Source of the DNA: Acidocella sp.
Lineage (GTDB): Bacteria > Pseudomonadota > Alphaproteobacteria > Acetobacterales > Acetobacteraceae
DNA: 41,859 nucleotides
Reading direction: 5' to 3'
Assembly: GCF_028687955.1 (NCBI RefSeq)
Contig: NZ_JAQTZC010000011.1
Span: 1-41,859, forward strand
Each line of letters starts with the position of its first letter. Position 1 is the first letter of the stretch. A program made the translations under genes and the position numbers. This document shows, piece after piece, positions 1 to 9,267 of this stretch. Under the pieces are notes generated by a model that saw only the letters and a list, made by a program, of their open reading frames with translations, made no database searches and was not told the origin of the DNA.

Positions 1-5
1 CGCGC

Positions 6-35
6 ATACCAGTCAGCCTTAAGGCTGAATGGTAT
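6..35. repeat. 30-bp near-perfect palindrome at left edge
   Basis: The arms are ATACCA and TGGTAT around the inner palindrome TCAGCCTTAAGGCTGA, with one mismatched pair (positions 12 and 29). It could form a hairpin on either strand. It lies beyond the icd terminator, so it may end transcription of a gene left of the window. No clear T-run follows on the minus strand, so its role is unproven. Confidence 0.45.
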
Positions 36-57
36 TAAAGCGATCAGGCGCTAAACT

Positions 58-89
58 CCCTGGCCACCGGCAAAAACCGGCGGCCAGGG
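58..89 (-). terminator. Putative terminator of icd
   Basis: Just after the icd stop codon the minus strand can form a 13-bp GC-rich stem (CCCTGGCCGCCGG with CCGGTGGCCAGGG, one G-U pair) with a six-base T-rich loop. The T-tract after the stem is short (AGTTTAG), so this is a likely but not textbook intrinsic terminator. Confidence 0.6.
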
Positions 90-95
90 CAGGGG

Positions 96-1310
96 TTATT
101 TCATCGCGAGCTTCAGATTGCTGTCGAGCTTGTTGAGGAAGTCCTGGGTGTTCATCCAGGGCGCATCCTTGGAGATCAGCGTTGCCAGATCCTTGGTCAT
201 GAACCCGGCTTCCACCGTCTGCACGCAAACCTTCTCCAGCGTCTCGGCAAAGGCCACCACATCGGGCGTGCCATCAAACTGGCCGCGATAGATCAACCCG
301 CGTGTCCAGGCGAAAATGCTGGCGATCGGGTTGGTCGAGGTCTGTTTGCCCTTCTGGTGGTCGCGGTAATGGCGCGTCACCGTGCCGTGCGCGGCCTCTG
401 CCTCAACGGTCTGGCCATCGGGGCTGAGCAGCACCGAGGTCATCAACCCGAGCGAGCCAAAGCCCTGCGCCACGATGTCGGACTGCACATCGCCATCGTA
501 GTTCTTGCACGCCCACAGATACCCGCCGCTCCACTTCAGCGCGCAGGCCACCATGTCGTCGATCAGCCGGTGCTCATAGGTCAGCCCGGCGGCATCGTAT
601 TTCGCCTTGAACTCATTGTTGAAGATCGCCTCGAAGGCATCCTTGAAGGTGCCGTCATAGGCTTTCAAAATCGTGTTCTTGGTTGAGAGATAAACCGGGT
701 ATTTGCGCATCAGCCCGTAGTTGAAGCTGGCGCGCGCGAACCCCTCGATCGAGGCCAGGGTATTGTGCATGCCCATGGTCACACCCGCACCTTTGAAGTC
801 ATGCACTTCCAGGCTCACGGGCGCGCCGCCATCGGCGGGGGTGTAGGTCAGCTCCACCTTGCCCGCGCCGGGGACTTTCATCTCAACCGCGCGGTAAACA
901 TCACCATAGGCGTGACGGCCGATCACGATCGGCTCCGACCAGTGCGGCACCAGGCGCGGCACATTCTTGCAGATGATCGGCTCGCGGAAGATGGTTCCGT
1001 CCAGCACGTTGCGGATGGTGCCGTTCGGGCTGCGCCACATCTTCTTCAGGCTAAATTCAACAACCCGCGCCTCGTCGGGCGTAATGGTCGCGCATTTAAC
1101 GCCCACGCCGTATTTTTTGGTGGCATGGGCGGCATCCAGCGTTACCTGGTCGTCGGTCTGGTCGCGAGATTCAATGCCGAGGTCGTAATATTTAAGGTCG
1201 ATGTCGAGATACGGGAGGATCAGCTTCTCCTTGATGAACCCCCAAATGATCCGGGTCATCTCATCGCCATCCATCTCCACGACCGGGGTTTTTACCTTGA
1301 TTTTCGCCAT
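96..1310 (-). CDS. icd: NADP-dependent isocitrate dehydrogenase
   Basis: This enzyme oxidatively decarboxylates isocitrate to 2-oxoglutarate with NADP in the TCA cycle. The 404-residue protein is full length for the homodimeric eukaryote-like IDH class found in Alphaproteobacteria. It opens [20 protein letters not shown] and carries the conserved [15 protein letters not shown] and [12 protein letters not shown] segments in its C-terminal third. The ATG at 1310 is chosen because TAAGGAG lies 8 nt upstream; a TTG six bases further upstream would sit too close to that site. It is transcribed alone, divergent from pyrE, and followed by a GC-rich hairpin. Confidence 0.97.
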   Translation of the reverse strand: MAKIKVKTPVVEMDGDEMTRIIWGFIKEKLILPYLDIDLKYYDLGIESRDQTDDQVTLDAAHATKKYGVGVKCATITPDEARVVEFSLKKMWRSPNGTIRNVLDGTIFREPIICKNVPRLVPHWSEPIVIGRHAYGDVYRAVEMKVPGAGKVELTYTPADGGAPVSLEVHDFKGAGVTMGMHNTLASIEGFARASFNYGLMRKYPVYLSTKNTILKAYDGTFKDAFEAIFNNEFKAKYDAAGLTYEHRLIDDMVACALKWSGGYLWACKNYDGDVQSDIVAQGFGSLGLMTSVLLSPDGQTVEAEAAHGTVTRHYRDHQKGKQTSTNPIASIFAWTRGLIYRGQFDGTPDVVAFAETLEKVCVQTVEAGFMTKDLATLISKDAPWMNTQDFLNKLDSNLKLAMK

Positions 1311-1447
1311 GCGCAACGCTCCTTATATTACGGCGACTTCCATATCATTCCAGGCTGGGGAGACAAGCCTGCCCAGCGGTCAGCCCCCGCATGGACGGGT
1401 TGCGCAACTCGGGATAGGAAAACCCCAGGATTCTGAGGAGTTGAACC

Positions 1448-2203
1448 ATGAGTGGGCGGATTGCGGCAAAAATTGACTGGGCGAGCGACTGGGACAGGGA
1501 CGCGGCGCTGACCACGGCCAAGCTGCTGCTTGAGATCAAGGCGGTGAACTTCCGCCCGGAGGAGCCGTATACGCTCACCTCCGGCTGGAAATCCCCGGTT
1601 TATATCGACTGCCGCAAAATCATCTTCTTCCCCCGCGCGCGCGCTAAAATCTGCGACCTCGCGGTCGAGAAAATCAGCCGCCACATCGGCTATGAGGCCA
1701 TCCAGGCCGTGGCCGGCGGCGAGACGGCAGGCATCCCCTTCGCCGCCTGGATCGCCGAGCGCATGAGCGCCCCCATGGCCTATATTCGCAAGCAACCCAA
1801 GGGTTTTGGCCGTAATTCCCTCATCGAGGGCGATGTGCCCGAGGGCATGAATACCCTGCTGGTGGAGGATTTAACCACCGACGGCGGCTCCAAAATCCAA
1901 TTCGCCAAGGCCCTGCGCGATGCGGGCGCCATCTGCAACCACACCTTCGTGGTGTTTTTCTACGGCGTCTTCCCCGGCAGCTTCGAGACCCTGGCGAGCA
2001 TGGATATTTCGCTGCATCACCTATGCACCTGGTGGGACGTTCTGGAGGCCGCCAAGAGCCAGCCCTATTTCTCCGACTCGGCGCTCACCGGCGTGCGTAA
2101 GTTTTTGGAGAACCCCATGGCGTGGTCGGCGGCGCATGGCGGCGTCGGCACTGCTGAGGAGGCGCTCGCGCATAAAATGGGCAAAACCGCGAAACCAGCC
2201 TGA
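1448..2203 (+). CDS. pyrE: Orotate phosphoribosyltransferase
   Basis: It transfers phosphoribose from PRPP to orotate, the fifth step of de novo UMP synthesis. The 13-residue PRPP-binding motif LLVEDLTTDGGSK is at about residues 137-149, and the catalytic-loop region RKQPKGFGRNS is at about 114-124. At 251 residues it is longer than the roughly 210-230 usual for the family; the extra length is a C-terminal tail of about 40 residues. The ATG has GAGGAG 7 nt upstream. Its TGA overlaps the ATG of the next gene by one base (TGATG), so the two are probably translationally coupled. Confidence 0.95.
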   Translation: MSGRIAAKIDWASDWDRDAALTTAKLLLEIKAVNFRPEEPYTLTSGWKSPVYIDCRKIIFFPRARAKICDLAVEKISRHIGYEAIQAVAGGETAGIPFAAWIAERMSAPMAYIRKQPKGFGRNSLIEGDVPEGMNTLLVEDLTTDGGSKIQFAKALRDAGAICNHTFVVFFYGVFPGSFETLASMDISLHHLCTWWDVLEAAKSQPYFSDSALTGVRKFLENPMAWSAAHGGVGTAEEALAHKMGKTAKPA

Positions 2204-3618
2204 TGGCGCTGTTCGCCGCCCTGCGGGAGATTGCCGGGGAGGGTGCCGTCCTCACCGCCCCGGCTGACCGCGCCGCGTATGAGACCGACTGGCGCCAGCT
2301 CTCGCGCCACACGGCGCTCTGCGCGGTGATGCCGCAATCCACCGCCGAGGTCGCGGCAATCGTGAAGCTGTGCGCCGGGGCGGGGGTCAAAATCGTCCCC
2401 CAAGGCGGCAACACCGGCCTCGTCGCGGGCGGCGTGCCGGCCCCTGGCGGCAATCAGATCATCCTCAACCTGCGCCGGTTGCACCAAATCCGCGCGCTGG
2501 ACCCGGTGGGTGACACCATCACCGCCGAGGCGGGGGCAACCCTGCACGCGGTGCGCGAGGCGGCGGCGCGCGCGAACAAGCTCTTTCCCATCAGCTTCGG
2601 CGCGGAGGGTTCGGCCCAGATCGGCGGGATCGTCTCCACCAATGCCGGCGGCATGCAGGTGCTCTCCTACGGCTCCACCCGCGCCCAGGTGCTGGGGCTG
2701 GAGGCCGTGCTGGCCGATGGCCGTATCTGGAATGGCCTTGGCGCCCTGCGCAAGGACAACACCGGCCTCGACCTCAAGCAGCTTTTCATCGGCGCGGAGG
2801 GCACGCTCGGCATCATCACCGCCGCCACCCTGCGGCTCTACCCCGCGCCAGGCGCCCAGGCCTGCGCCCTGGCGGGGGTGGCGGATGTCGCGGCGGCGCT
2901 GGAGCTGTTCACGCGGCTTCGCCGTCAATGCGGCCCCGCGCTCACCCTATGCGAGTTTATCGGCGGCCCGGCGATGCAACTCGGCGCCGCCCACACGCCA
3001 GGCGGGCGGCTGCCCTTTGCCGCGCCCGCTTATGTTTTGCTTGAACTCTCGGCCCTTGATGCCGCCGCCACCCCCACCGCCACGCTGGAGCGCCTGCTGG
3101 GCGAAACCCTGGAATCCGGCCTCACCCAGGACGCGGTGATCGCCCAGTCCACGCGCGAGGCACAAAACTTCATCGCCATGCGCGAGGCCGTCTCCGAAGG
3201 GGAGTTGCGCGAGGGCGGCGCGGTCAAGCATGACATCGCGGTGCCTCTGGCCGCCATCCCCGAGGCCGTGGCGGCGATCGAAGCCCTGGTGGCGGAAAAA
3301 TACCCTGATTGCAGGCTAAACATTTTCGGCCATCTGGGCGATGGCAATCTGCACATCAACATCCGCCCGCCGGCGGGCCAGACCCTGGCCAGCCTCGCCA
3401 CCCGCAAAGCCGCCATCACCACTGACATCGAAGCCCTGGCGGTGGCCCGTGGCGGCAGTTTCTCGGCCGAGCACGGCATCGGCCAATTCCGCCTCGCGGG
3501 CATGCGCGCGCATAAATCAGCGGTGGACCTCGACCTCATGCGCGCCCTCAAGGCCGCGCTGGACCCGCAAAACCTCCTCAATCCGGGCAAACTGCTGCCA
3601 GAGAAAGACCTGAGCTGA
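2203..3618 (+). CDS. FAD-binding oxidoreductase, GlcD / D-2-hydroxyacid dehydrogenase type
   Basis: This is a 471-residue flavoprotein of the vanillyl-alcohol oxidase/PCMH fold. The FAD-binding loop PQGGNTGLVAGGVP is at about residues 66-79, followed by EGSAQIGG and NTGLDLKQLFIGAEGTLGI. The C-terminal cap has GHLGDGNLH and AEHGIG, typical of GlcD, D-lactate and D-2-hydroxyglutarate dehydrogenases. The likely role is oxidation of a D-2-hydroxyacid; the substrate cannot be read from the sequence. It is coupled to pyrE (one-base overlap), and the thioesterase start codon directly follows its stop. Confidence 0.9.
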   Translation: MALFAALREIAGEGAVLTAPADRAAYETDWRQLSRHTALCAVMPQSTAEVAAIVKLCAGAGVKIVPQGGNTGLVAGGVPAPGGNQIILNLRRLHQIRALDPVGDTITAEAGATLHAVREAAARANKLFPISFGAEGSAQIGGIVSTNAGGMQVLSYGSTRAQVLGLEAVLADGRIWNGLGALRKDNTGLDLKQLFIGAEGTLGIITAATLRLYPAPGAQACALAGVADVAAALELFTRLRRQCGPALTLCEFIGGPAMQLGAAHTPGGRLPFAAPAYVLLELSALDAAATPTATLERLLGETLESGLTQDAVIAQSTREAQNFIAMREAVSEGELREGGAVKHDIAVPLAAIPEAVAAIEALVAEKYPDCRLNIFGHLGDGNLHINIRPPAGQTLASLATRKAAITTDIEALAVARGGSFSAEHGIGQFRLAGMRAHKSAVDLDLMRALKAALDPQNLLNPGKLLPEKDLS

Positions 3619-4065
3619 ATGACCTCCCATCCGCTGCTGGCTGATTTTCCCTCCCAGACCTACGACAAGCTCCGCTACGGCGACATCGACCGCCAGGGCC
3701 ATATCAACAACGTCGCCTTCGCCACTTTTCTTGAAACCGGCCGCGTTGCCTTGCTCGAGGCCGCAGGGCGGATGCTCGCCAAGCCAGGCTTCAGCTTTTT
3801 CCTGGCCCACATCTCTATTGATTATCTGGCGGAGATCCATCCGCCAGGAACAGTCGAGATCGGCTCAGCCGTCAAAACCATCGGCAACAGCTCGGTTACC
3901 TTAACCCAGGCCCTGTTTCAACGCGAGAAATGCGTGGCCACCTGCGAGGCTGTCGTGGTCCAGGTGGACCCGGCAACCAGCCGCCCCGCCGCGCTCAGCC
4001 CCGCCCTGCGCGCGTCGCTGAATGCGCTGATGTCATCGGGCTCTAAACCCGCACCAGCCCGATAA
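3619..4065 (+). CDS. Acyl-CoA thioesterase, 4HBT hot-dog family
   Basis: This 148-residue single hot-dog domain protein resembles YbgC/FadM. The motif YGDIDRQGHINNV (about residues 20-32) matches the family active-site loop DxxGHxNN, whose Asp is catalytic in characterised 4-hydroxybenzoyl-CoA thioesterases. It probably hydrolyses an acyl-CoA in the cytoplasm; chain specificity is unknown. The ATG follows the preceding TGA with no gap. Its last 23 bases overlap the 3' end of the convergent PhoX-like gene. Confidence 0.88.
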   Translation: MTSHPLLADFPSQTYDKLRYGDIDRQGHINNVAFATFLETGRVALLEAAGRMLAKPGFSFFLAHISIDYLAEIHPPGTVEIGSAVKTIGNSSVTLTQALFQREKCVATCEAVVVQVDPATSRPAALSPALRASLNALMSSGSKPAPAR

Positions 4066-5650
4066 TGGTGGTCTGCGGCGGCATGTTGGGCAGCAGTGTC
4101 GGCCAGCGTGTCGCCGGATCGTCAAAACTGGCGGCAGGCGTAGCGCCCGGATGGCGCACCGCCGCGAAAATCGTACTGCGATCAAAGCCCACCCCGCCCA
4201 TCGCCGCGCCAACCGGCGCCAGATAAGCGGTTGTAAGCAAATACGGGCTGGGGCCTGCGGTCTGCATCACAAACAGCCCGTCCGCGCCCAGGCTGGTGTC
4301 ACCGCCCTGGTCAGTGCCGATCCACAGCTCACCCGTGGCGGCCAGATTCAGCGTGCGCGGCTTACGTAGCCAGCCGCTGGAGCCCGCCACATAGTTCGTG
4401 CCCGCCGTGGTGGCCGGGTTACCGGCGGCCAGCACCACCTTTCCGGCAAAATTTTCCGCGCTCACATCGCCGCCCGGCGGCATCAGCACCACGATATGCC
4501 CGTTGCCGTCCCCCGCGCGCGGGTTGAGCGCATCGGGCGCCGTGCGGGCGGGGTTTCCGGCACAGGCAAGGTAGATTGTCCCTCCGTCCGCGCTGATGGC
4601 GATTCCACCCGGCGCATCAAAGGCCGAGCCTCCGGCGATCGCGGCGGCGTTCACCGCCCCAACCAGAGCCGGGATGGTGCCCGGCAGATCGAGCCAGATA
4701 ATGCCGCCAGCGGTAATCTGGGCGACTGCCAGCGTGCCTGAATCCAGTGACGTGCCGCCGGTTGTGGGGGCGGCGGCGGCGATGAAGCGGAACAGATACC
4801 CGCCTGGCGCATCCTGGCTCATAAAAATAACCGCCCGGCCATCCTGTGTCGCCGTGGCGGCGATCCCCGCGCGCGCAAAACGCCCCAGCGCCGTGCGCTT
4901 CGCCGGTATCGACTCCGGATGCAGCGCGTTCAGCTCGCTCACCCAGCCGAAGCACGGCGCCTGCGCCGGGTCGTCATAGCCATAACCCACCCCCGCGAGG
5001 CGCTTCAGCCAGGGCGCGGTATGGCCCTCGGCCAGCAGCACATTGCCCCAGGGGGTGGCGCAGCCCGCTTGCGGCGCCAGCAAACCCTGCACGGTGCTGC
5101 CGATAACCGGCGCCACGGGCCCGGTGATTTCGCAGAGCGTGCCGTCCGTGATGCGGCGCGACTGATAGCCCCCATCAACCGTCACCCAGCGGCCGGACAT
5201 GTATTGCAGGTTCAGGATGGTCGCGCCCTGCAACCGGCCGGCCACAGCGGGATTATCAATCCCGCCGGGAAAGACCATGCGCGCCGGCGCCGCCGGGTTG
5301 GCCACCACCATCACCAGCCGGGGAATACCATCCTGCGCCGGGGGCGGGGAGATCATCGCGGCGATCACGCCGTCATAGGGAAATTGCGCCCGGGCCTGAT
5401 CCGCGTTCAGCGCGTCCGGGTTGAATGGCGGCGCATTGGGCAGCACGGCATCGCCCCAGCGGATCATGACAATGCGGTTGAACCCTTCGCCCACCGTATC
5501 GTCGAGCTTGGCGGCCTGCGATCCACTCCCCGTTGCGGCGGAGGCCGCGGGTGCGGAATCACTGGTAACGCCCAGCACGGATTGCGCCCGTGCGCTGGCA
5601 AGAGAGAGTGTGGCGAGTGAAAGGCCGTTAAGCAGATCCCGCCGTTTCAT
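4043..5650 (-). CDS. PhoX-like (DUF839) exported phosphatase-family protein
   Basis: This 535-residue protein belongs to the PhoX/DUF839 beta-propeller family, whose characterised members are Tat-exported Ca/Fe alkaline phosphatases. The N-terminus MKRRDLLNGLSLATLSLASA has a twin-arginine pair, a short hydrophobic stretch and an ARA-Q cleavage site, suggesting Tat export. FNRIVMIRWGDAVLPNAPPF near residue 58 and the region starting ISADGGTIYLAC near residue 346 fit the family. It is shorter than classical PhoX (about 600 residues or more), so phosphatase activity is inferred only. It starts 3 nt after the BamE-like gene and probably shares its transcript. Confidence 0.85.
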   Translation of the reverse strand: MKRRDLLNGLSLATLSLASARAQSVLGVTSDSAPAASAATGSGSQAAKLDDTVGEGFNRIVMIRWGDAVLPNAPPFNPDALNADQARAQFPYDGVIAAMISPPPAQDGIPRLVMVVANPAAPARMVFPGGIDNPAVAGRLQGATILNLQYMSGRWVTVDGGYQSRRITDGTLCEITGPVAPVIGSTVQGLLAPQAGCATPWGNVLLAEGHTAPWLKRLAGVGYGYDDPAQAPCFGWVSELNALHPESIPAKRTALGRFARAGIAATATQDGRAVIFMSQDAPGGYLFRFIAAAAPTTGGTSLDSGTLAVAQITAGGIIWLDLPGTIPALVGAVNAAAIAGGSAFDAPGGIAISADGGTIYLACAGNPARTAPDALNPRAGDGNGHIVVLMPPGGDVSAENFAGKVVLAAGNPATTAGTNYVAGSSGWLRKPRTLNLAATGELWIGTDQGGDTSLGADGLFVMQTAGPSPYLLTTAYLAPVGAAMGGVGFDRSTIFAAVRHPGATPAASFDDPATRWPTLLPNMPPQTTIIGLVRV

Positions 5651-5653
5651 GGG

Positions 5654-6190
5654 CTAAAACCCGCTGCCGCTGCTGGGGCCGCCAGCCGGGGCGCCGCCCA
5701 GGCTGCTGGCGCTTGAACTGGCGCTGCTGGTATCCGCCGCGGCTCCCAGCGGGTTGTAGCTGCCAACCCCGCCGATCAGCTGGCGGATGAAACTCGGCTT
5801 GCCGCCCGGCACCGGCGTCTGCGCGCCATCCATCGCGACATACACGCGATTCTTAAGATCTTTCTCTGAAATGCCTTGCAGAATACCGCTATTGTTGAAC
5901 TTCAGCACCACGACATGCTGGTGCTTCACGCCCTCGGTCTGGCCGATGCGGATTTTCGTGATCTGGCTGACATAATCCCAGTTGTTATTGTCGAACTGCT
6001 CCACGAAGGTCGGCGGACCGAGCAGCGCCTGCACGTCGGCCTGGCTGGAAATCCCCGGGGTCAGCTCGTTAAGGTCATGCTGCGTCACGGCGATGCCGCG
6101 GTAGTGCGGCGCATCGGTGAACACGGCGCAGCCCGGCAAGGTCAGTATCGCGCAGAGCAGGGTCGTCAATGACAGCGGGGCAGGGCGCAC
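5654..6190 (-). CDS. bamE: BamE/SmpA-OmlA-like outer-membrane lipoprotein
   Basis: This 178-residue lipoprotein has a signal peptide ending in lipobox LPGC (lipidated Cys at residue 21) and the BamE fold signature LTPGISSQADVQALLGPPT at about residues 43-61. BamE assists the BamA complex that inserts beta-barrel proteins into the outer membrane. The C-terminus is a Ser/Gly/Ala-rich tail of about 35 residues, probably disordered. The start is GTG at 6190, with AAGGA 8 nt upstream. Confidence 0.88.
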   Translation of the reverse strand: MRPAPLSLTTLLCAILTLPGCAVFTDAPHYRGIAVTQHDLNELTPGISSQADVQALLGPPTFVEQFDNNNWDYVSQITKIRIGQTEGVKHQHVVVLKFNNSGILQGISEKDLKNRVYVAMDGAQTPVPGGKPSFIRQLIGGVGSYNPLGAAADTSSASSSASSLGGAPAGGPSSGSGF

Positions 6191-6286
6191 GCTTGGGGTC
6201 CTTAAAGAGCTTGGAGAGGGTATCTCAGCCGATTGGGTCTCACGGCAGGGGCTTCCGTGTCAATGCAGTCAGCCTATATCTAGGGC

Positions 6287-6808
6287 ATGGAACAGAATTT
6301 TCACCGGCCCATCAGGGCCTCGCATATTAAAGACGCCACGCAGGAACATATACTGCTGGCCGATGAACCGACCCGCGCGGCGCTGGCATCGCGCTTCACC
6401 CTGCCGGGCATCGCCCTGCTGCGGGGGGAGTTCGCGCTCCGTCACGAGCGCGCCGGGATTATCGCCGCGCGTTTGCGCATGCAGGCCAAGGTCACGCAAA
6501 CCTGCGTCGTCAGCCTGGAGCCTTTCGACACCCGCATCGACGAGGAATGCGAGCTGCGATTCGTCCCCGCGCAGAGCCTGCCTGAGTCCGAGGGCGTGGA
6601 GCTGGACCCCGAAACGCTCGAAGGCCCGGACGAAATTCCCTACACGGCTGACCTGCTGGATCTTGGCGAAGCCCTGGCCGAACAGCTCGCCCTGGCGCTG
6701 GACCCTTACCCGCGCAAGCCTGGCGCAGCCCTTCCGGCCGAATTGAGCGGCGAGCCGGAAAGCCCCTTCGCCGCGCTCAAGGCCCGCAAAGGCGGGGCTG
6801 ACGTATAA
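6287..6808 (+). CDS. DUF177 (YceD) family protein
   Basis: This 173-residue protein has the YceD/DUF177 core: [20 protein letters not shown] at about residues 62-81, followed by an acidic segment. In many bacteria the gene sits directly before rpmF and is linked to 23S rRNA or ribosome maturation; that role comes from the family, not from this sequence. The ATG lacks a clear Shine-Dalgarno site, and a TATATC box ends exactly 6 nt before it, as at several other genes here. rpmF follows 124 bases downstream. Confidence 0.85.
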   Translation: MEQNFHRPIRASHIKDATQEHILLADEPTRAALASRFTLPGIALLRGEFALRHERAGIIAARLRMQAKVTQTCVVSLEPFDTRIDEECELRFVPAQSLPESEGVELDPETLEGPDEIPYTADLLDLGEALAEQLALALDPYPRKPGAALPAELSGEPESPFAALKARKGGADV

Positions 6809-6932
6809 ATTCCCCGCCCGCCGCCAGCCCTTCCGCCTTCGCGTGGCATCTATGACTTGCGACACAGCGGCGCCTCTGCTACGCCGCGCCTCTCGTTCCT
6901 CTTTACCGTATTTTTTTAAGGTTGCAGCAGCT

Positions 6933-7136
6933 ATGGCCGTTCCTAAACGTAAAACCTCCCCCTCGCGCGCCGGCATGCGCCGCAGCCATCAGGCATTGCG
7001 CGCGGAAGCGCACGCGGAATGCGGCAACTGCGGTGAGCTCAAGCGCCCGCACCATGTCTGCGCCCATTGCGGCCATTATGATAACCGTGAAGTCGTTGCA
7101 TCCGGCAAGACCGCCAAGGGCGTCGTTCGCGTCTAG
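6933..7136 (+). CDS. rpmF: 50S ribosomal protein L32
   Basis: This 67-residue protein starts [20 protein letters not shown], the L32 signature. It carries a CxxC pair (CGNC, residues 29-32) and a second CxxC (CAHC, about 42-45), making the zinc-ribbon type of L32. It is part of the large ribosomal subunit. The order DUF177-rpmF-plsX-fabH is strongly conserved and ties ribosome and phospholipid synthesis together. Confidence 0.97.
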   Translation: MAVPKRKTSPSRAGMRRSHQALRAEAHAECGNCGELKRPHHVCAHCGHYDNREVVASGKTAKGVVRV

Positions 7137-7187
7137 CGCCTTTCTTTCGGTAAAATCGGTAACAGGAATCTCCCCCAAGGGTATGCA

Positions 7188-8240
7188 ATGAGCCGGAGCA
7201 ATATACTGGCTGTGGATGCCATGGGGGGGGATCACGCGCCCGAGGTGATTATCGCCGGGCTCGAGATTGCCGCGGTGCGGCATCCGCTGGCCCGTTTTTT
7301 ATTGTTCGGCGATGAAGCGGTGCTGGCGCCGCTGCTCGCCAAAACCAAGCGCCTCAAGTCTCAGAGCACGCTGCACCACGCCGGCGCCATCGTCACAGGC
7401 GACATGAAGCCGACGGTCGCCTTGCGGATGCGCGATTCCTCGATGCGCCGCGCGATTGACGCGGTGCACGATAACCAGGCCGCCGGGGTAATCTCCGCCG
7501 GCAACACCGGCGCGCTGCTCGCTCTCTCCAAAATTGTCCTCAAAACCCTGCAAGGGATTGACCGCCCGGCGATGGCGGCAACCGCCCCCTCGGCCAGGGG
7601 CGATGTCGTGATGCTCGATCTCGGCCTCAACGTGGTCTGCGATTCCCGCAACCTGGTCGAATTCGCCCTGATGGGCGAGATGTTCGCCAAAATCGTACTG
7701 GGCCTGCCCGCGCCCACCATCGGCCTGCTCAATGTCGGCTCCGAGGAAGGCAAGGGGAACGACATTCTCCGCGCCGCCGCCGCCACGCTGCGCGAAAGCC
7801 CGATCGGCGCGCAGTTCCACGGCTTCATCGAAGGCCACGACATCACTGCGGGCACGGTCAACGTCATTGTCACTGATGGCTTCACCGGCAACGTCGCGTT
7901 GAAAACCGGGGAGGGCGCCTTCAAGCTGGTCGGCGACCTGCTAAAGCGGGTTTTCGCCTCCGGGCCGCTCGCCAAGGCCGGTTATATACTCGCCCGGGGC
8001 GCGTTGCGGCGCCTGCGCGAGCTGTTGGATCCCCGCCGCTACAACGGCGCGGTGCTGCTCGGATTGAACGGCGTGGTGGTCAAATCCCACGGCGGAACGG
8101 ATGCTGAAGGATTTGCGCATGCGGTGGATGTGGCGATGGATATGATAAACAACGATTTCAACAGCCGTATTGCCGAGGGGCTGGCCGCCATGGACCGCGC
8201 CATTCTCGCCTTCGAACAGACAGCCAACCCCGATGTCTGA
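7188..8240 (+). CDS. plsX: Phosphate acyltransferase PlsX
   Basis: PlsX converts acyl-ACP and phosphate to acyl-phosphate, the donor for PlsY in phosphatidic acid synthesis. The 350-residue protein begins MSRSNILAVDAMGGDHAPEV, carrying the family motif DAMGGD, and has SAGNTGALLA at about residues 103-112 and DGFTGNVALKTGEG at about 229-242. AAGGG lies shortly upstream of the ATG. Its last eight bases overlap the start of fabH. Confidence 0.97.
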   Translation: MSRSNILAVDAMGGDHAPEVIIAGLEIAAVRHPLARFLLFGDEAVLAPLLAKTKRLKSQSTLHHAGAIVTGDMKPTVALRMRDSSMRRAIDAVHDNQAAGVISAGNTGALLALSKIVLKTLQGIDRPAMAATAPSARGDVVMLDLGLNVVCDSRNLVEFALMGEMFAKIVLGLPAPTIGLLNVGSEEGKGNDILRAAAATLRESPIGAQFHGFIEGHDITAGTVNVIVTDGFTGNVALKTGEGAFKLVGDLLKRVFASGPLAKAGYILARGALRRLRELLDPRRYNGAVLLGLNGVVVKSHGGTDAEGFAHAVDVAMDMINNDFNSRIAEGLAAMDRAILAFEQTANPDV

Positions 8241-9213
8241 GCGTTTGCGCCGCCGCGCGGTCATGGCTGGCATCGGCGCCTACCTGCCGGAAAAAATCGT
8301 CTCCAACGCCGAAATGGCGGAACGCGTGGACACCTCCGACGAATGGATCACCGAGCGTACAGGCATCCGCCAGCGCCACTTCGCCGGCCGCCATGAGACC
8401 TGCGCCTTTATGGGCGCCGCCGCCGCGCGCGGTGCCCTGGCCACCGCCGGCATTGCGCCGGAGGATGTCGGCGCCATCATCCTCGCCACCTCCACGCCGG
8501 ATCAGGCTTTTCCCTCTACCGCCGTGCATGTCCAGGGGATGCTGGGCGCGAAAAACGCCTTCGGGTTTGATATTGCGGCTGCCTGCTCGGGCTTCATCTA
8601 TGGTCTCGGCATTGCCGAGGCGATGATCCGCTCCGGCCAGGCGGATCACATTTTGGTGATCGGTTCCGAGGTTTATTCCCGCATCCTCAACTTCGCTGAC
8701 CGCGGCACCTGCGTTCTATTTGGCGATGGTGCGGGCGCCGTGCTGCTCAGCGCCCGCGACGTGGCGGAGGAGGGCCCCGGCATCCTCTCCACCCATCTGC
8801 ACTCCGACGGCACCCTGACCGATATTCTCTATGTTGATGGCGCGGTCGGCCAGCCTGACAAACCAGGCCATCTGGTCATGAACGGGCGCGAGGTTTTCCG
8901 CCATGCGGTTACCCTTCTGGCTTGCGCTGTCAACGAAGCTTTGGCCGCTAACAATTTGACAGCAAAGGATATCGACTGGCTGGTGCCGCATCAGGCCAAC
9001 CGCCGGATTATTGATGGCGTTGGCCGCAAGATCGGCCTGCCGCAGGAGCGGGTGGTGGTCACGGTGGACCAGCACGCCAACACCTCCGCGGCCAGCATTC
9101 CTCTGGCGCTGGCGCAGGCGATCAACGACGGGCGGATCAAGCCCGGGCAGCTGGTTTTGCTGGAAGCCCTCGGCGGCGGCTTAACGTGGGGTTCAGCGCT
9201 GCTCCGTATGTGA
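8233..9213 (+). CDS. fabH: 3-oxoacyl-[ACP] synthase III
   Basis: FabH condenses acetyl-CoA with malonyl-ACP to start fatty acid synthesis. The 326-residue protein has the full catalytic triad: Cys118 in DIAAACSGF, His253 in VPHQANRR and Asn283 in DQHANTSA. The start MSERLRRRAVMAGIGAYLPE is chosen because homologues begin here; upstream in-frame codons lie inside plsX. The 8-base overlap with plsX suggests coupled translation. Confidence 0.97.
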   Translation: MSERLRRRAVMAGIGAYLPEKIVSNAEMAERVDTSDEWITERTGIRQRHFAGRHETCAFMGAAAARGALATAGIAPEDVGAIILATSTPDQAFPSTAVHVQGMLGAKNAFGFDIAAACSGFIYGLGIAEAMIRSGQADHILVIGSEVYSRILNFADRGTCVLFGDGAGAVLLSARDVAEEGPGILSTHLHSDGTLTDILYVDGAVGQPDKPGHLVMNGREVFRHAVTLLACAVNEALAANNLTAKDIDWLVPHQANRRIIDGVGRKIGLPQERVVVTVDQHANTSAASIPLALAQAINDGRIKPGQLVLLEALGGGLTWGSALLRM

Positions 9214-9233
9214 CGGAAAAACAAAACGAATTG

Positions 9234-9261
9234 TTGACCGCGCGCGCGCGCGTGCTAATCT
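9234..9261 (+). promoter_or_regulatory. ihfA promoter with (CG)7 spacer, probably leaderless
   Basis: TTGACC (9234-9239) and TAATCT (9256-9261) are separated by 16 nt. The ATG is only 6 nt past the -10 box and has no Shine-Dalgarno site, so the mRNA would start at or next to the AUG. Most of the spacer is seven CG dinucleotides (9239-9252), an alternating purine-pyrimidine run that can adopt Z-DNA under negative supercoiling. The promoter would let ihfA be transcribed apart from plsX-fabH. Confidence 0.6.
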
Positions 9262-9267
9262 TGTAAA

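Noticed and set aside
765..1436. Long open frame on the plus strand opposite icd (223 codons)
   Set aside because: It is an antisense shadow of icd in GC-rich DNA. It has no ribosome binding site, its composition is dominated by His/Arg/Gly, and the opposite strand is a clear enolase-class-conserved housekeeping gene (icd).
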